From Isobaculum melis (lineage in GTDB: Bacteria; Bacillota; Bacilli; Lactobacillales; Carnobacteriaceae), in the NCBI RefSeq assembly GCF_900111355.1, contig NZ_FOHA01000006.1:1-64000 (forward strand): DNA of 64,000 bases. The letters are read 5' to 3'. Of the stretch, positions 16,927-29,355 are shown piece after piece. Under the pieces are notes generated by a model that was given only the letters and a program-made list of their open reading frames with translations, was not told the DNA's origin and did no database searches. The stretch's first letter is position 1. Each line of letters starts with the position of its first letter. Both the position numbers and the translations under genes were made by a program.

Positions 16927-17715
16927 ATGAAACAGAGAATTATGACAGCAGTGGTGGCACTTATTTTATTTGTCCCTGTTGTTTGGTATGGTAGTTGGGT
17001 CTTAGAATTATTAATGGCCATTTTAGGTGTAGTGGGCTTACATGAGCTCTTTAAGATGAAACAAAAAAGTATTTTCTCGCTAGAGGGTGTGATTGCCTCT
17101 GTTGGGATGCTGAGCATTTTGTTACCAAGTGAGCGATTAGCTTTTCTTGCAGACTATGGCATCGAAGCAAGCTTTATTTTCTATATTTGCGTGATGCTGT
17201 TATTAGTAGCGATGGTATTTTCAAAGAACAAATTTAACTTTGATGATGCAGCAGTTGCAGTTTTAGGCAGTTTATATGTTGGTTATGGCTTTCATTATTT
17301 CTTAGTAGCCAGAGAAGCAGGATTAGCAGTGATTTTATATATGCTCTTTCTTGTTTGGTCAACAGATTCAGGTGCTTATTTCTGTGGGAGAAAGTTTGGT
17401 AAAAATAAATTGGCACCACATATTAGTCCCAATAAAACCATTGAAGGTGCATTAGGCGGCGTGGTTTGCGCTTTAGTTGTAAGCGTGCTTTTCCTTTACT
17501 TTAACCCGATGCAATATGCTTTAGTGCCGATGCTTGGTTTAACCGCATTATTCTCCGTTTCTGGTCAATTAGGAGATTTAGTAGAATCAGCTTATAAACG
17601 TCATTATGATGTCAAAGATTCTGGCAATTTATTACCAGGACATGGTGGGATTTTAGATCGCTTTGATAGCTTATTATTCGTTTTACCTATCATGCATTTA
17701 GTTGGATTAATCTAG
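16927..17715 (+). CDS. cdsA: Phosphatidate cytidylyltransferase (CDP-diglyceride synthase)
   Basis: CdsA makes CDP-diacylglycerol from CTP and phosphatidate, the branch point of anionic phospholipid synthesis. The 262-residue membrane protein has about eight hydrophobic segments and the family signature split over STDSGAYFCGRKFGKNK and HISPNKTIEG, followed by GQLGDLVESAYKRHYDVKDS and LPGHGGILDRFDS with the catalytic acidic residues. An AGGAGGCTTTA ribosome site gives an 8-base gap to the ATG. Gene order uppS-cdsA is standard in this phylum. Confidence 0.96.
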   Translation: MKQRIMTAVVALILFVPVVWYGSWVLELLMAILGVVGLHELFKMKQKSIFSLEGVIASVGMLSILLPSERLAFLADYGIEASFIFYICVMLLLVAMVFSKNKFNFDDAAVAVLGSLYVGYGFHYFLVAREAGLAVILYMLFLVWSTDSGAYFCGRKFGKNKLAPHISPNKTIEGALGGVVCALVVSVLFLYFNPMQYALVPMLGLTALFSVSGQLGDLVESAYKRHYDVKDSGNLLPGHGGILDRFDSLLFVLPIMHLVGLI

Positions 17716-17717
17716 GG

Positions 17718-17818
17718 TGTGTTTGAAAACTACGGTCGCATCCAAATTTTTCAGACGCATCCTACTATTGAAAGGATGTGCCTTGTAGTTGTCATCATCA
17801 TGGCAGCTACTTTTATAC
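17718..17818 (+). promoter_or_regulatory. Structured spacer ahead of dxr with short overlapping reading frame
   Basis: TGTGTTTGAAAA (near 17719-17730) pairs with TTTTTCAGACGCA (17747-17759). GCATCCT and AGGATGT around 17757-17779 form a second stem, and AACTAC with GTAGTT gives an alternative long pairing. A 15-codon frame, ATG 17776 to TGA 17823 ([15 protein letters not shown]), ends overlapping the dxr ATG, which itself lacks a clear ribosome site. Translational coupling is possible. The element resembles the hairpin after rseP at 20266. Confidence 0.4.
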
Positions 17819-17819
17819 A

Positions 17820-18971
17820 ATGAAAAAGATTAGTTTATTAGGCATTACTGGCTCCATTGGTAGTAGTACTGTTGATGTGATTTCAGCCAATCCCGATTTA
17901 TTTCAATTAGTCGCATTTTCCTTTTATTCAAATATTGAAAAGGGAAAAGACTATATCAGACAATTTTCACCTAAAATGGTTTCGGTAAAATCTGAAGCAG
18001 TGGCGGTAGAATTAGCCCAAGAATTTCCTCAGACTACCTTTGTTTCAGGTGTTTCAGGCTTATGTGAGATTGCTGCTTTACCAGAGTTAGATATTGTATT
18101 AACTGCTGTAATGGGCAGTATTGGCTTGCGTCCAACGCTGGCTGCAATTGAGGCAGGACACGATATTGCCTTAGCCAATAAAGAAACTTTAGTGACAGCA
18201 GGACACATAGTGATGGCAAAAGCCAAAGAAAAAGGGATTAAAATCTTACCTGTTGATAGCGAACATGCGGCTATTTTCCAATGCCTCCAAGGCGAAAAAA
18301 TGTCACAGGTTGATCACTTATTGATTACTGCATCTGGTGGTAGTTTTAGGGATAAAACAAGAGAAGCCTTAAAACAAGTCACAGTAGAAGACGCCTTGAA
18401 TCATCCCAATTGGTCAATGGGGGCTAAGATTACTATTGATTCAGCAACCATGATGAATAAAGGCTTTGAAGTCATTGAGGCCCATTGGTTATTTGATTTA
18501 GATTATGATAAAATAAAGGTAGTTTTGCACAGAGAAAGTATTGTCCATTCAATGGTTGCGTTTATTGATGGAAGTGTGAAGGCACAATTAGGGCCAAGCG
18601 ATATGCGTGAACCGATTCAATATGCCTTAACTTATCCAGATAGAGCCTACTTAAAAGAGCAACAACCATTTGATTTAACAAAAATTGGTGCGCTTCATTT
18701 TGAACCATTAGATTTTCAGCGCTTTCCGATGATTCGTTTAGCTTATGAGGCTGGAAGAATAGGTGGTAGCCTACCTGCAGTGATGAATGCTGCAAATGAA
18801 GTGGCGGTGGCAGCCTTTTTAGCAAAAAAAATCACCTTTTTACAAATTGAAACAGCTGTAGAAAAAGCGATGGCTCAGCATCAAGTGGTGCCTCATCCAT
18901 CTTTAGAAGACATTCTTGAAATTGATCAGTCAACTAGAACACTTGTTGAAAGTTGGATTTCACAGAAATAA
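17820..18971 (+). CDS. dxr: 1-deoxy-D-xylulose 5-phosphate reductoisomerase
   Basis: Dxr converts DXP to 2-C-methyl-erythritol 4-phosphate using NADPH and Mn/Mg, the committed step of the MEP isoprenoid pathway. From ATG 17820 the 383-residue protein starts with the Rossmann motif [18 protein letters not shown]. It has [13 protein letters not shown], the metal site [12 protein letters not shown], the flexible loop SGGSFRD, and [14 protein letters not shown]. An in-frame GTG at 17778 would add an unnatural His-rich leader, so the ATG is preferred by homology even though its ribosome site is weak. The gene sits in the cell-envelope lipid cluster next to uppS, which consumes the pathway product. 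Confidence 0.96.
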   Translation: MKKISLLGITGSIGSSTVDVISANPDLFQLVAFSFYSNIEKGKDYIRQFSPKMVSVKSEAVAVELAQEFPQTTFVSGVSGLCEIAALPELDIVLTAVMGSIGLRPTLAAIEAGHDIALANKETLVTAGHIVMAKAKEKGIKILPVDSEHAAIFQCLQGEKMSQVDHLLITASGGSFRDKTREALKQVTVEDALNHPNWSMGAKITIDSATMMNKGFEVIEAHWLFDLDYDKIKVVLHRESIVHSMVAFIDGSVKAQLGPSDMREPIQYALTYPDRAYLKEQQPFDLTKIGALHFEPLDFQRFPMIRLAYEAGRIGGSLPAVMNAANEVAVAAFLAKKITFLQIETAVEKAMAQHQVVPHPSLEDILEIDQSTRTLVESWISQK

Positions 18972-18991
18972 CAAGTGAAGGAGCGAAATAT

Positions 18992-20263
18992 ATGATTCAA
19001 ACAATTCTAACGTTTATTATTATTTTTAGTATATTAGTCATTGTTCATGAATTTGGACACTACTATTTTGCCAAAAAATCAGGCATCTTAGTGCGAGACT
19101 TTTCAATTGGTTTTGGACCAAAAATTTTTTCATATAGAAAAAACGGCACAGCTTATACCTTGCGTATCTTACCTATAGGTGGTTATGTCAGAATGGCTGG
19201 TATCGGTGAAGAAGAAACAGAAATCAAAGCAGGAACACCTGTTGGGATTGTCTTAAATGAAGCCGGTGAAGTCATTCGTATCAATATGAATGGGAAGAAG
19301 CAACTAACCAATGCGATTCCAATAGAAGTTGTGACTGTTGATTTAGAAAAAGACTTATTCATTGAAGGTCAAACGGCTGCATCAGATGAAGCGCTGGTTC
19401 GTTATTCAGTGAACCGAGAAGCAACTGTGATTGAGCCTGATGGTGTCGAAGTCCAAATTGCACCAATTGATGTCCAATTTCAATCTGCTTCTTTACCGAA
19501 GCGAATGATGACCAACTTTGCTGGTCCAATGAATAATTTTATTTTAGCGATTATTGTCTTTTCAATTCTAGCCTTTGTTAGAGGTGGCGTAGCTTCTAAT
19601 GAAAGTATTATAGGAACGATTAAAGAAGATAGCATAGCAGAAAAAGCTGGCTTAAAAGAAGGCGATAAAGTTGTGGCGATTGATGAACAGAAAATTTCAT
19701 CATGGCTTGAAATGACGGAGCAAATTCATCAAAGTGCGGATCAAGAAGTCGTCTTAGAAGTAGAAAGAGATGGCAAAACTTTTGAAGCAAAAGTAACACC
19801 TGAAGCAGTAGAGCAAGAAGATGGAAAAACAATTGGTTTGATTGGTACCACTCAATATGTGGATGATTCATTCACTGCTAAACTCATGTATGGCTTCACA
19901 CAAACTTGGTTTTGGATTCAACAAATCTTTGTTGTTTTAGGTCGTATGTTTACAAAAGGCTTCTCTTTAGATAACTTATCAGGGCCTGTTGGTATTTATA
20001 CAGCAACTGGACAATTCGCAAAAATGGGCTTTTTATATGTAGTAAATTTCTTGGCCATTCTGAGTGTCAATTTAGGTGTGATGAATCTATTGCCAATTCC
20101 AGCAATGGATGGTGGTAAATTAGTGCTAAATGTTCTTGAGGGAATTAGAAGAAAGCCACTTGATCCAAAAAAAGAAGGGATTATTACATTGGTAGGCTTT
20201 GCATTCATCTTTATTCTCATGATTTTAGTGACATGGAATGATATCCAACGTAGTTTCTTTTAG
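18992..20263 (+). CDS. rseP: RseP/RasP site-2 intramembrane zinc metalloprotease
   Basis: Site-2 proteases cut anti-sigma factors and leftover signal peptides within the membrane. From ATG 18992 (GAAGGAGCG ribosome site) the protein has 423 residues. The first transmembrane helix carries HEFGH at 19-23 (zinc ligands and catalytic Glu20), one PDZ domain lies near 200-270 (GTIKEDSIAEKAGLKEGD), and the last part has NLLPIPAMDGGKLV, the third zinc ligand motif. An upstream frame extension to 18953 overlaps dxr and lacks a ribosome site. Gene order dxr-rseP-proS-polC matches other Firmicutes. Confidence 0.96.
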   Translation: MIQTILTFIIIFSILVIVHEFGHYYFAKKSGILVRDFSIGFGPKIFSYRKNGTAYTLRILPIGGYVRMAGIGEEETEIKAGTPVGIVLNEAGEVIRINMNGKKQLTNAIPIEVVTVDLEKDLFIEGQTAASDEALVRYSVNREATVIEPDGVEVQIAPIDVQFQSASLPKRMMTNFAGPMNNFILAIIVFSILAFVRGGVASNESIIGTIKEDSIAEKAGLKEGDKVVAIDEQKISSWLEMTEQIHQSADQEVVLEVERDGKTFEAKVTPEAVEQEDGKTIGLIGTTQYVDDSFTAKLMYGFTQTWFWIQQIFVVLGRMFTKGFSLDNLSGPVGIYTATGQFAKMGFLYVVNFLAILSVNLGVMNLLPIPAMDGGKLVLNVLEGIRRKPLDPKKEGIITLVGFAFIFILMILVTWNDIQRSFF

Positions 20264-20265
20264 CA

Positions 20266-20312
20266 TGTGCTTGAAAACGCCAGTGATGACGATTTTCAGA
20301 TATGCTTAAGCA
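20266..20312 (+). repeat. Imperfect hairpin after rseP, similar to the one before dxr
   Basis: TGTGCTTGAAAA (near 20267-20278) can pair with TTTTCAGATATG (20295-20306) through several G-U pairs. The same pattern, TGTG(C/T)TTGAAAAC ... TTTTCAGA, occurs at 17719-17756 after cdsA. Two copies suggest a small repeated intergenic element or RNA-processing site. No T-run follows. Confidence 0.4.
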
Positions 20313-20364
20313 TAAATGGGGAAAAGTTCAAATTATTGAAAAAGGGTTAAAAGGAGACAAATAA

Positions 20365-22083
<1,719 letters not shown>

Positions 22084-22098
22084 TCAAACAGCATATTG

Positions 22099-22133
22099 AA
22101 AAGGGTCACTTATTTAAAAGGAGACCCTTTTCC
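22099..22133 (+). terminator. Hairpin between proS and polC, possible partial terminator
   Basis: GAAAAGGGTC (22099-22108) and GACCCTTTTC (22123-22132) form a 10-bp stem. The T-tract is short and interrupted, so read-through into polC is likely. Confidence 0.6.
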
Positions 22134-22166
22134 GATTTTCTAAAATAGAAAAGGAGGGATAGTAGC

Positions 22167-25100
22167 GTGAGTTTAGACAAAAAAGAACTGTTTCAAAAGC
22201 TGCTAGAGCAAATCAACTTACACCATGAAGTCAGCTATGCGCCTTATTTTATAGATGGCGCAATTGAAAAAGTTGAAGTGAATAAGCAACAAAAGTCTTG
22301 GCACTTTACCTTTCAATTTTTTGATATTCTACCTTTTGAAGTTTACCAAAATCTACAACAACATTTACAAATCGCTTTTAAAGAGATTGCAGCCATTAGC
22401 TATCATGTTGAAGTTAAAGAGCCCTCATTAACTGAGGAAAAAATTCAAAACTATTGGCATGAAGCGATTAAAGTCAGTGGCGTTTCTTCTCCAATTGTCA
22501 ATAAAACCTTTAGAGAACAATACCCAACCTTAAATGACCGAAAAATTCAGTTATTAGTAGAAAATGAAGTGGTTAAAGAGCATTTATTAAATCAATATTT
22601 AGCACCAATTGAAGTGGCTTATACCCAATTTGGTTTTCAAAAATTTCAAATTATGCCAGTAATTGACCAAGCTGCAACTGAAGCAGTTTTGGCGGCATTC
22701 CAAGCGAAAAAAGAAGAAGCAGATGCGGCACTTGCCATCAGAGCAGCTGAGAATCTAAAAAAAGCTGAATCTGAGAAAAAACGCAATGAAAAAAGTGGAA
22801 TGGCAGCCTTACCAGCTGGTCCCATTATCTTGGGAAGAGAAATCAATGCGAAAGAAGAAGTCAAACGGATGGGCGATATCCTTGAGGAAGAACGTCGTGT
22901 GACCATTGAAGGCTATGTATTTGATAAGGAAATTCGTGAGTTACGTTCAGGTCGTCATATTATGATTTTGAAAATTACCGATTATACCTCTTCATTTTCA
23001 GTCAAAATGTTTTCTAGTAATGCCGAAGATGAAGCAGCTTTTGCGGCTTTAAGCAAAGGCATGTGGGTTCGTGCTAGAGGTGGTGTCCAAGAAGATAGCT
23101 TTATGCGTGACCTTGTCATGAATGCTCGAGATATTACAGAGTGGAAGCATGACTCTCGTAAAGATACTGCACCAGAAGGACAAAAAAGAAGTGAGCTACA
23201 TTTACACACACCAATGAGTCAAATGGATGCTGTTTCTAGTGTCGAAGCGCTTGTTGGTCAAGCGGGTAAATGGGGACACCCAGCAATTGCCATTACGGAT
23301 CATAGTGGTGCTCAATCATTTCCCGATGCTCACTGGGCAGGGAAGAAGCATGGCGTCAAAATTCTTTATGGTTTAGAGGCCAACTTAATCGATGATGGGG
23401 TACCTATTGCTTATAATGATGCCCATCGGTTATTAAAAGATGAAACTTATGTGGTCTTTGACGTGGAAACAACAGGTCTTTCTGCGGTTTATGACACAAT
23501 TATTGAGCTTGCAGGCGTTAAAATGCATAAAGGCAATATTATTGATACCTTTGAACAATTCATTGATCCAGGTCATCCATTGTCTCAAACGACAATTAAT
23601 TTAACAGGGATTACAGATGATATGGTACGAGGTTCTAAATCAGAGGAAGAAGTGCTTCGCTTATTTAAAGAATTTAGTGAAGGCACTATTCTTGTGGCGC
23701 ATAATGCAGCCTTTGATATGGGCTTCTTAAATACATCCTATAGTCGTTACAATATTCCAGATGCAGATAATCCAGTCATTGATACCTTAGAATTATCTCG
23801 TTTCTTACATCCTGAATTTAAAAATCATCGTTTAAACGTGTTAGCGAAAAAATTTGGTGTTAGCTTAGAACAACATCACCGTGCGATTTATGATTCAGAA
23901 TCTACAGGACATCTTTGTTGGATTTTCTTAAAGGATGCAGCAGAGCGTTATGAAATAGACTATCATGATCAGCTAAATGAATATATTGGTGAAGGGGATT
24001 CCTATAAGCGCGCAAGACCTTTCCATGCAACGATTTTAGCAACAACTCAAGTTGGACTTAAAAACTTATTTAAGCTAATTTCAATGTCCAATATTGATTA
24101 TTTCTACCGTGTACCAAGGATTCCGCGCTCAAAATTAAAACAATTACGAGAAGGCTTAATTATTGGCTCAGCCTGCAGTAAAGGTGAGATTTTTGAGGCA
24201 ATGATGCAAAAAGGGTACGATGAAGCTAAACGTAAAGCAGCCTTCTATGATTATTTAGAAGTTCAGCCGAAACCAGTTTATGCCCCCTTATTAGAGCAAG
24301 AGCTCGTTAAAAACGAAGCCGATTTAGAAGATATTATTCGCAATATGATTCGAATGGGCGAAGAGTTAGGTAAAGTAGTGATAGCAACAGGGGACGTGCA
24401 TTATTTAAATGAAGAAGATGCGATTTATCGTAAAATACTGATTCATTCCCAAGGTGGGGCGAATCCGTTAAACCGTTCTACCTTACCAGCAGTTCATTTT
24501 AGAACAACCAATGAAATGCTAGATGAATTTTCTTTCCTAGGAAAAGAACTGGCACAAAAAATAGTAGTGGAAAATCCAAAAAAAATTGTGGATATGTGCG
24601 AAGAACTAACCCCTGTTAAAAGTGATCTTTACACACCAAAAATTGAAGGCTCAGAGGAAGAGATTCGGAAATTAAGTTATGATGAAGCACACCGTTTATA
24701 TGGTGATCCTCTACCTGAAATTGTTGAGAAAAGAATTGAAAAAGAACTGAAAAGTATCATTGGGAATGGCTTCTCAGTTATTTATCTGATTTCACAAAAA
24801 TTGGTGCATAAGAGCTTACAGGATGGGTATTTGGTTGGTTCACGTGGTTCCGTTGGTTCAAGCTTTGTTGCGACTATGACAGGAATTACAGAAGTGAATC
24901 CAATGCCGCCACATTATCGCTGTCCAAATTGTAAATATTCTGAGTTTTATGAAGATGGTTCTGTTGGTTCAGGTTTTGATTTACCTGAAAAGCAATGTCC
25001 TAATTGTGACCATCGCCTCATGAAGGATGGACATGATATTCCGTTTGAAACATTCTTAGGTTTCCATGGAGATAAAGTACCCGATATCGATTTAAACTTC

Positions 25101-26510
25101 TCTGGAGATTACCAAGCCAAAGCCCATGATTATACAAAAGTGCTATTTGGTGAGGAATATGTTTATCGAGCTGGAACAATCGGTACAGTTGCTGATAGAA
25201 CAGCTTATGGCTTTGTTAAGGGCTATGAAAGAGATTTTAATTATCATTTTAGAGCAGCTGAAATTGATCGTTTAGCGAAGGGATCAACAGGAGTGAAGCG
25301 GACAACAGGTCAGCATCCAGGGGGGATTATTGTTATCCCTGATTATATGGATGTCTATGATTTTACACCGATTCAATTCCCAGCAGATGCACAAGATTCA
25401 GAATGGAAAACAACACATTTTGATTTCCATTCAATTCATGATAATGTGTTAAAACTGGATATCCTTGGTCATGATGACCCAACAGTGATTAGAATGCTCC
25501 AAGATTTATCAGGAATTGATCCAAAGACCATTCCAACGGATGATCCTGATGTCATGCAAATATTTGGTGGTCCAGAGGTTTTAGGTGTCACCAGTGAACA
25601 AATTGAATCAAGAACAGGAACGCTAGGGATCCCTGAGTTTGGAACAAGATTTGTGCGAGGAATGCTAGAGCAAACTAAGCCAAACACTTTCTCAGAGCTT
25701 CTACAAATTTCTGGTTTATCTCATGGGACAGACGTTTGGCTTGGGAACGCAGAGGAATTAATTAGAAATAATAATATTCCCTTATCTCAAGTAATTGGTT
25801 GTCGTGATGATATTATGGTTTACCTCATTCATAATGGTTTAGATGATGGGATGGCCTTTAGTATTATGGAAAGTGTGCGTAAAGGGAAAGGGATTCCAGA
25901 TGATTGGCAAGCTTCTATGCGAGAAGAGAAGATTCCTGAATGGTATATTGATTCTTGTTTGAAAATCAAGTATATGTTCCCTAAAGCCCATGCGGCAGCT
26001 TATGTCTTAATGGCTTTACGTGTAGCTTATTACAAAGTGCATTTTCCAATTCTTTATTATGCAGCGTATTTCTCAGTTCGTGCAGATGATTTTGATTTAG
26101 TTGCCATGAGCCAAGGAAAAGATGCAGTAAAAGCTAGAATGAAGGAAATTAATGATAAAGGTTTAGATGCTTCAACCAAAGAAAAGAATTTGCTAACGGT
26201 TCTTGAATTATGTAATGAAATGATTGAACGAGGCTTTAACTTTAAAATGATTGATTTATATAAATCAGATGCTGAAAACTTTGTCATTGATGGCAATACA
26301 TTAATTGCACCATTTAGAGCCGTTCCAAGTTTAGGTGCCAACGTTGCCAAACAAATTTGTATTGCAAGAGAAGAGAAGCCTTTCCTTTCTAAGGAAGATC
26401 TTGCAAATCGTGGGAAAGTTTCAAAGACTTTGATTGAATATATGAACGAAAATGGCGTCTTGAAAGATTTGCCAGATGAAAACCAATTGTCATTGTTTGA
26501 TATGATGTAA
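22167..26510 (+). CDS. polC: DNA polymerase III alpha subunit, PolC type
   Basis: PolC is the replicative polymerase of low-GC Gram-positives with built-in proofreading. The 1447-residue protein starts at GTG 22167 after AAAGGAGGGAT. Visible domains in order are an N-terminal region and OB-fold to about 340, a PHP domain ([17 protein letters not shown] near 343, and HAAFD-like pieces later), the inserted 3'-5' exonuclease from about 425 ([30 protein letters not shown]), a four-Cys zinc site near 918-960 (CPNCKYSE and CPNCDHRL), the polymerase palm with [15 protein letters not shown], and HQ-rich fingers near [16 protein letters not shown]. It is full-length for the family. Confidence 0.98.
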   Translation: MSLDKKELFQKLLEQINLHHEVSYAPYFIDGAIEKVEVNKQQKSWHFTFQFFDILPFEVYQNLQQHLQIAFKEIAAISYHVEVKEPSLTEEKIQNYWHEAIKVSGVSSPIVNKTFREQYPTLNDRKIQLLVENEVVKEHLLNQYLAPIEVAYTQFGFQKFQIMPVIDQAATEAVLAAFQAKKEEADAALAIRAAENLKKAESEKKRNEKSGMAALPAGPIILGREINAKEEVKRMGDILEEERRVTIEGYVFDKEIRELRSGRHIMILKITDYTSSFSVKMFSSNAEDEAAFAALSKGMWVRARGGVQEDSFMRDLVMNARDITEWKHDSRKDTAPEGQKRSELHLHTPMSQMDAVSSVEALVGQAGKWGHPAIAITDHSGAQSFPDAHWAGKKHGVKILYGLEANLIDDGVPIAYNDAHRLLKDETYVVFDVETTGLSAVYDTIIELAGVKMHKGNIIDTFEQFIDPGHPLSQTTINLTGITDDMVRGSKSEEEVLRLFKEFSEGTILVAHNAAFDMGFLNTSYSRYNIPDADNPVIDTLELSRFLHPEFKNHRLNVLAKKFGVSLEQHHRAIYDSESTGHLCWIFLKDAAERYEIDYHDQLNEYIGEGDSYKRARPFHATILATTQVGLKNLFKLISMSNIDYFYRVPRIPRSKLKQLREGLIIGSACSKGEIFEAMMQKGYDEAKRKAAFYDYLEVQPKPVYAPLLEQELVKNEADLEDIIRNMIRMGEELGKVVIATGDVHYLNEEDAIYRKILIHSQGGANPLNRSTLPAVHFRTTNEMLDEFSFLGKELAQKIVVENPKKIVDMCEELTPVKSDLYTPKIEGSEEEIRKLSYDEAHRLYGDPLPEIVEKRIEKELKSIIGNGFSVIYLISQKLVHKSLQDGYLVGSRGSVGSSFVATMTGITEVNPMPPHYRCPNCKYSEFYEDGSVGSGFDLPEKQCPNCDHRLMKDGHDIPFETFLGFHGDKVPDIDLNFSGDYQAKAHDYTKVLFGEEYVYRAGTIGTVADRTAYGFVKGYERDFNYHFRAAEIDRLAKGSTGVKRTTGQHPGGIIVIPDYMDVYDFTPIQFPADAQDSEWKTTHFDFHSIHDNVLKLDILGHDDPTVIRMLQDLSGIDPKTIPTDDPDVMQIFGGPEVLGVTSEQIESRTGTLGIPEFGTRFVRGMLEQTKPNTFSELLQISGLSHGTDVWLGNAEELIRNNNIPLSQVIGCRDDIMVYLIHNGLDDGMAFSIMESVRKGKGIPDDWQASMREEKIPEWYIDSCLKIKYMFPKAHAAAYVLMALRVAYYKVHFPILYYAAYFSVRADDFDLVAMSQGKDAVKARMKEINDKGLDASTKEKNLLTVLELCNEMIERGFNFKMIDLYKSDAENFVIDGNTLIAPFRAVPSLGANVAKQICIAREEKPFLSKEDLANRGKVSKTLIEYMNENGVLKDLPDENQLSLFDMM

Positions 26511-26530
26511 CTCTAAAGAATAACGAATAG

Positions 26531-26577
26531 AAAACTGCACATGATTTCATTGGGAATCATGTGCAGTTTTTATTTTT
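26531..26577 (+). terminator. Strong intrinsic terminator after polC
   Basis: AAAACTGCACATGATT (26531-26546) and AATCATGTGCAGTTTT (26555-26570) are a perfect 16-bp inverted repeat with an 8-base loop, followed by a TATTTTTTT tail. It separates polC from the adhesin gene. Confidence 0.92.
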
Positions 26578-26706
26578 TTGAAAAAATAAAGATATGTTTA
26601 GAAAGTTTCTGTTCGTTTTATAAATAAATGGAAATAAGCTAGAAAACCTTTGCATTATTTAAATTTAAGGATAAGAATAAATTAATTATGACTATTTGAA
26701 ATCTGT

Positions 26707-26736
26707 TTGTACAGCACTTAATTATTGTGATATAAT
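26707..26736 (+). promoter_or_regulatory. Promoter of the MucBP adhesin gene
   Basis: TTGTAC (26707-26712) and TATAAT (26731-26736) are separated by 18 bases, 35 bases before the GTG start. The adhesin is therefore a separate transcription unit within the otherwise conserved polC-rimP interval. Confidence 0.7.
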
Positions 26737-26770
26737 AAATAAAAGTTTTTAATGAAATGGAGAGAATAGT

Positions 26771-29215
26771 GTGACATCAAAAATTAAATGGAAATATGTT
26801 GGGTACCTAGTTGCAATCGGTATTTTTATATTTTCTTCTTTTTCAACAATAGAGGCTAAAGAATCACCAAATAGAACCGCATCAGCAAAAGAAGAATTAT
26901 TTGAAAAAGATTTACTACAAGCCTATCTTGCTTCAGCACATACATATACTAGTTTACCAAAAAAAAATCTGCTATTAGAAAAACAAATGGTGCCTTATAA
27001 TGACACAGGTGTGGCAGGTGGCAATATTACGATTAAATATCAAGATGAGGGTGGCAATACCCTTGCCAAAGAGACCATTCTTAAAGAAAATATTGGTGTA
27101 AGCTACCAAACAGAACCGATAGAGATTGAAAACTATGAGATCACAAAAACGCCAGACGGAGCAACAGGTACCTTTCAAGCAGAAGCACAAACTGTTATTT
27201 ATACTTATCGCTTAAAAAGAGGCGGGGAGATTACGGTTGAATACATAGACGTGGAAGGAAATGTTGTCTCTAAAAATAAGCGTTTAATCGGATCAATTAC
27301 TGGCTATTATCAAGTGAGCCCCAATAAAATTGCCGGCTATCGTTTGGTGAACTCACCCGCAAATGCAAAGGGATATTTCACTAAAGACCCACAAACTGTC
27401 ACCTTTATTTATGAGAAAGAAACTATAGGGCATGTTTGGGTTACCTATCAGACAGCAGCTGGTCAAGAAATTGAAGAAAAGGCTTTAGTTCGTGGCGAAA
27501 TTGGTACCCCTTATGAAACCGAAGCAAAAGAAATTGCTGGGTACCGTCTACTCACTAAACCAAACAATGCAACAGGTACCTTTCAAGCAGATGCACAGCA
27601 TGTTTCTTATCAGTACGAGGAGATTCAGTATGGGGATGTTATTGTAAAATATCAAGATACAGCAGGAAAACAGCTGATGGAACCAGTTGCATTAACTGGA
27701 GAGCTTGGTACACCCTATGAAAGTGCGATGCAGGAATTTAGAGGGTATCGTCTAACCACTACTCCTGAAAATGCAAAGGGTATGTTTAAAGTCAATCAGC
27801 AAGAAGTTACTTATATCTATGCACAGATCATCGCTGGAGATGTGATTGTTCATTACCAAGATACAGCGGGCAAAACAATAGCTGAGGATGAGGTGTTAAA
27901 AGGCAAATTTGATGCGCCTTATACTGCTGAAGCTAAGCCCGTTTATGGTTACCAATTATTAACAGAGCCAACGAATCAAACGGGTTTTTTTACTGAAAAT
28001 ATTCAGGAAGTTACCTATCTCTATGAACCAATCAAAGCAGGAGATGTAACGATTCATTATCAAGATACAACAGGTAAAGCGTTAAAGGAAGATCAAATCC
28101 TAAATGGCTATGTCAACCAACCTTATACGACTACTGCAACAGACATTACAGGTTACCGTTTGATTGCTACGCCAGAAAATGAAAAAGGCCTCTTTAAAGT
28201 GGAAGCCCAAACCGTTCTCTATCTCTATGAAATCAATCCATCTGCTGGTGTTTTAGTGCACTATCAAGATCTTACAGGGAAGCAATTAGCAGCAGATATC
28301 CTGTTAGAAGGTGGCATTGATTTACCCTATGAAGCAACAGCACTACCCATTGCAGACTACCATTTGGTAGAAACCCTTGGTGAAGCAGTAGGAACCTTCA
28401 CGGATACCTTACAAGAAGTCACTTATCGTTATGAAAAAGACCTTGTACAGGCAGCAGACGTGGTCATACATTATCAAGATATGAATGGTCGTTTATTACA
28501 AGAGGAAGTCATTTTAAGTGGTTATGTTGGTGAACCTTATGAAAGTGAAGTTAAAGCATTTCCTAACTATGTATTAACTAGCTTACCAGAAAATCGAGCG
28601 GGTACATTTGGCACAACACCTCAAGCCGTGACTTATCAATATACTCAATTAATGGGCCATACGCTTGTGACCTATCAGACCGATAAGGGACAAGTATTAG
28701 CAACTGAACCGTTAACAGGACAAGTAGGAGAGCCCTTTGTCACAACAGCTAGAGATTTTCAAGGGTATCAATTAATTCAAGCACCTATGATTGCTGAGGG
28801 CAGTTTTACAAACAGCCTACAACACTTTATCTATCTTTACCAAAAAGAAGTGCCTTCTGAACAAGTAGTTGTCAAGTATCACAATCAATTAGGAGAAACA
28901 ATCGCTGAAGAAACGCTTCTTGAAGGCGAATTAGGTACTCAATACACAACGCAACCTAAAGACATTGCGGGCTATCAATTGTATCATGTGGAAGGCTCTG
29001 AGCAAGGTTTTTACCAAAGTGAAGCGCAAACAGTGATTTATATCTATGCTGAAGCAACAAGTGAACAGCCTAAGCCATCAATAGATGAGCCAAGTACAAT
29101 CGCACAATTACCTGCTACTGGAGAGCAGAAAACCCATTGGTTGTTCTTTGCTGGTATTTTTCTGCTTGGAATCAGCTGGTTTATGAAGAAAAGAAATGTA
29201 TCAGAAAGTAAGTAG
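26771..29215 (+). CDS. LPATG-anchored surface protein with ten MucBP repeats
   Basis: This 814-residue protein starts at GTG 26771 (TGGAGAGAA site). It has an N-terminal signal peptide (MTSKIKWKYVGYLVAIGIFI to about residue 30, IEAKES) and a short Ser/Lys spacer. Ten tandem MucBP-type repeats of about 66-68 residues follow (residues about 75-755), each of the form VxYQDxxGxxL...LxGxxGxPYxxxxxxIxGYxL...GxFxxxxQxVxYxYE. The end is a sorting signal LPATGEQK, a hydrophobic helix LFFAGIFLLGISWF and a basic tail MKKRNVSESK. It should be linked to peptidoglycan by sortase and may bind mucin-like or other glycans. It interrupts the usual polC-rimP neighbourhood and has its own promoter and terminator surroundings. 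Confidence 0.9.
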   Translation: MTSKIKWKYVGYLVAIGIFIFSSFSTIEAKESPNRTASAKEELFEKDLLQAYLASAHTYTSLPKKNLLLEKQMVPYNDTGVAGGNITIKYQDEGGNTLAKETILKENIGVSYQTEPIEIENYEITKTPDGATGTFQAEAQTVIYTYRLKRGGEITVEYIDVEGNVVSKNKRLIGSITGYYQVSPNKIAGYRLVNSPANAKGYFTKDPQTVTFIYEKETIGHVWVTYQTAAGQEIEEKALVRGEIGTPYETEAKEIAGYRLLTKPNNATGTFQADAQHVSYQYEEIQYGDVIVKYQDTAGKQLMEPVALTGELGTPYESAMQEFRGYRLTTTPENAKGMFKVNQQEVTYIYAQIIAGDVIVHYQDTAGKTIAEDEVLKGKFDAPYTAEAKPVYGYQLLTEPTNQTGFFTENIQEVTYLYEPIKAGDVTIHYQDTTGKALKEDQILNGYVNQPYTTTATDITGYRLIATPENEKGLFKVEAQTVLYLYEINPSAGVLVHYQDLTGKQLAADILLEGGIDLPYEATALPIADYHLVETLGEAVGTFTDTLQEVTYRYEKDLVQAADVVIHYQDMNGRLLQEEVILSGYVGEPYESEVKAFPNYVLTSLPENRAGTFGTTPQAVTYQYTQLMGHTLVTYQTDKGQVLATEPLTGQVGEPFVTTARDFQGYQLIQAPMIAEGSFTNSLQHFIYLYQKEVPSEQVVVKYHNQLGETIAEETLLEGELGTQYTTQPKDIAGYQLYHVEGSEQGFYQSEAQTVIYIYAEATSEQPKPSIDEPSTIAQLPATGEQKTHWLFFAGIFLLGISWFMKKRNVSESK

Positions 29216-29302
29216 ATAAGGGAAAAAATTGCCAGACTTACTGAATCGATATTTTCCTAGTAGCAGTCATTTGTGGTAGAGGGCTTAGCAAACCGAGAAT
29301 GG

Positions 29303-29331
29303 TTGCAATAATCCTGTATTTATAGTATAAT
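29303..29331 (+). promoter_or_regulatory. Promoter of the rimP-nusA-infB operon
   Basis: TTGCAA (29303-29308) and TATAAT (29326-29331) with 17-base spacing are near consensus. The start point would be about 29338, only some 20 bases before a strong terminator hairpin. Confidence 0.8.
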
Positions 29332-29355
29332 AACAACAGATTTAGATATCTTGGT

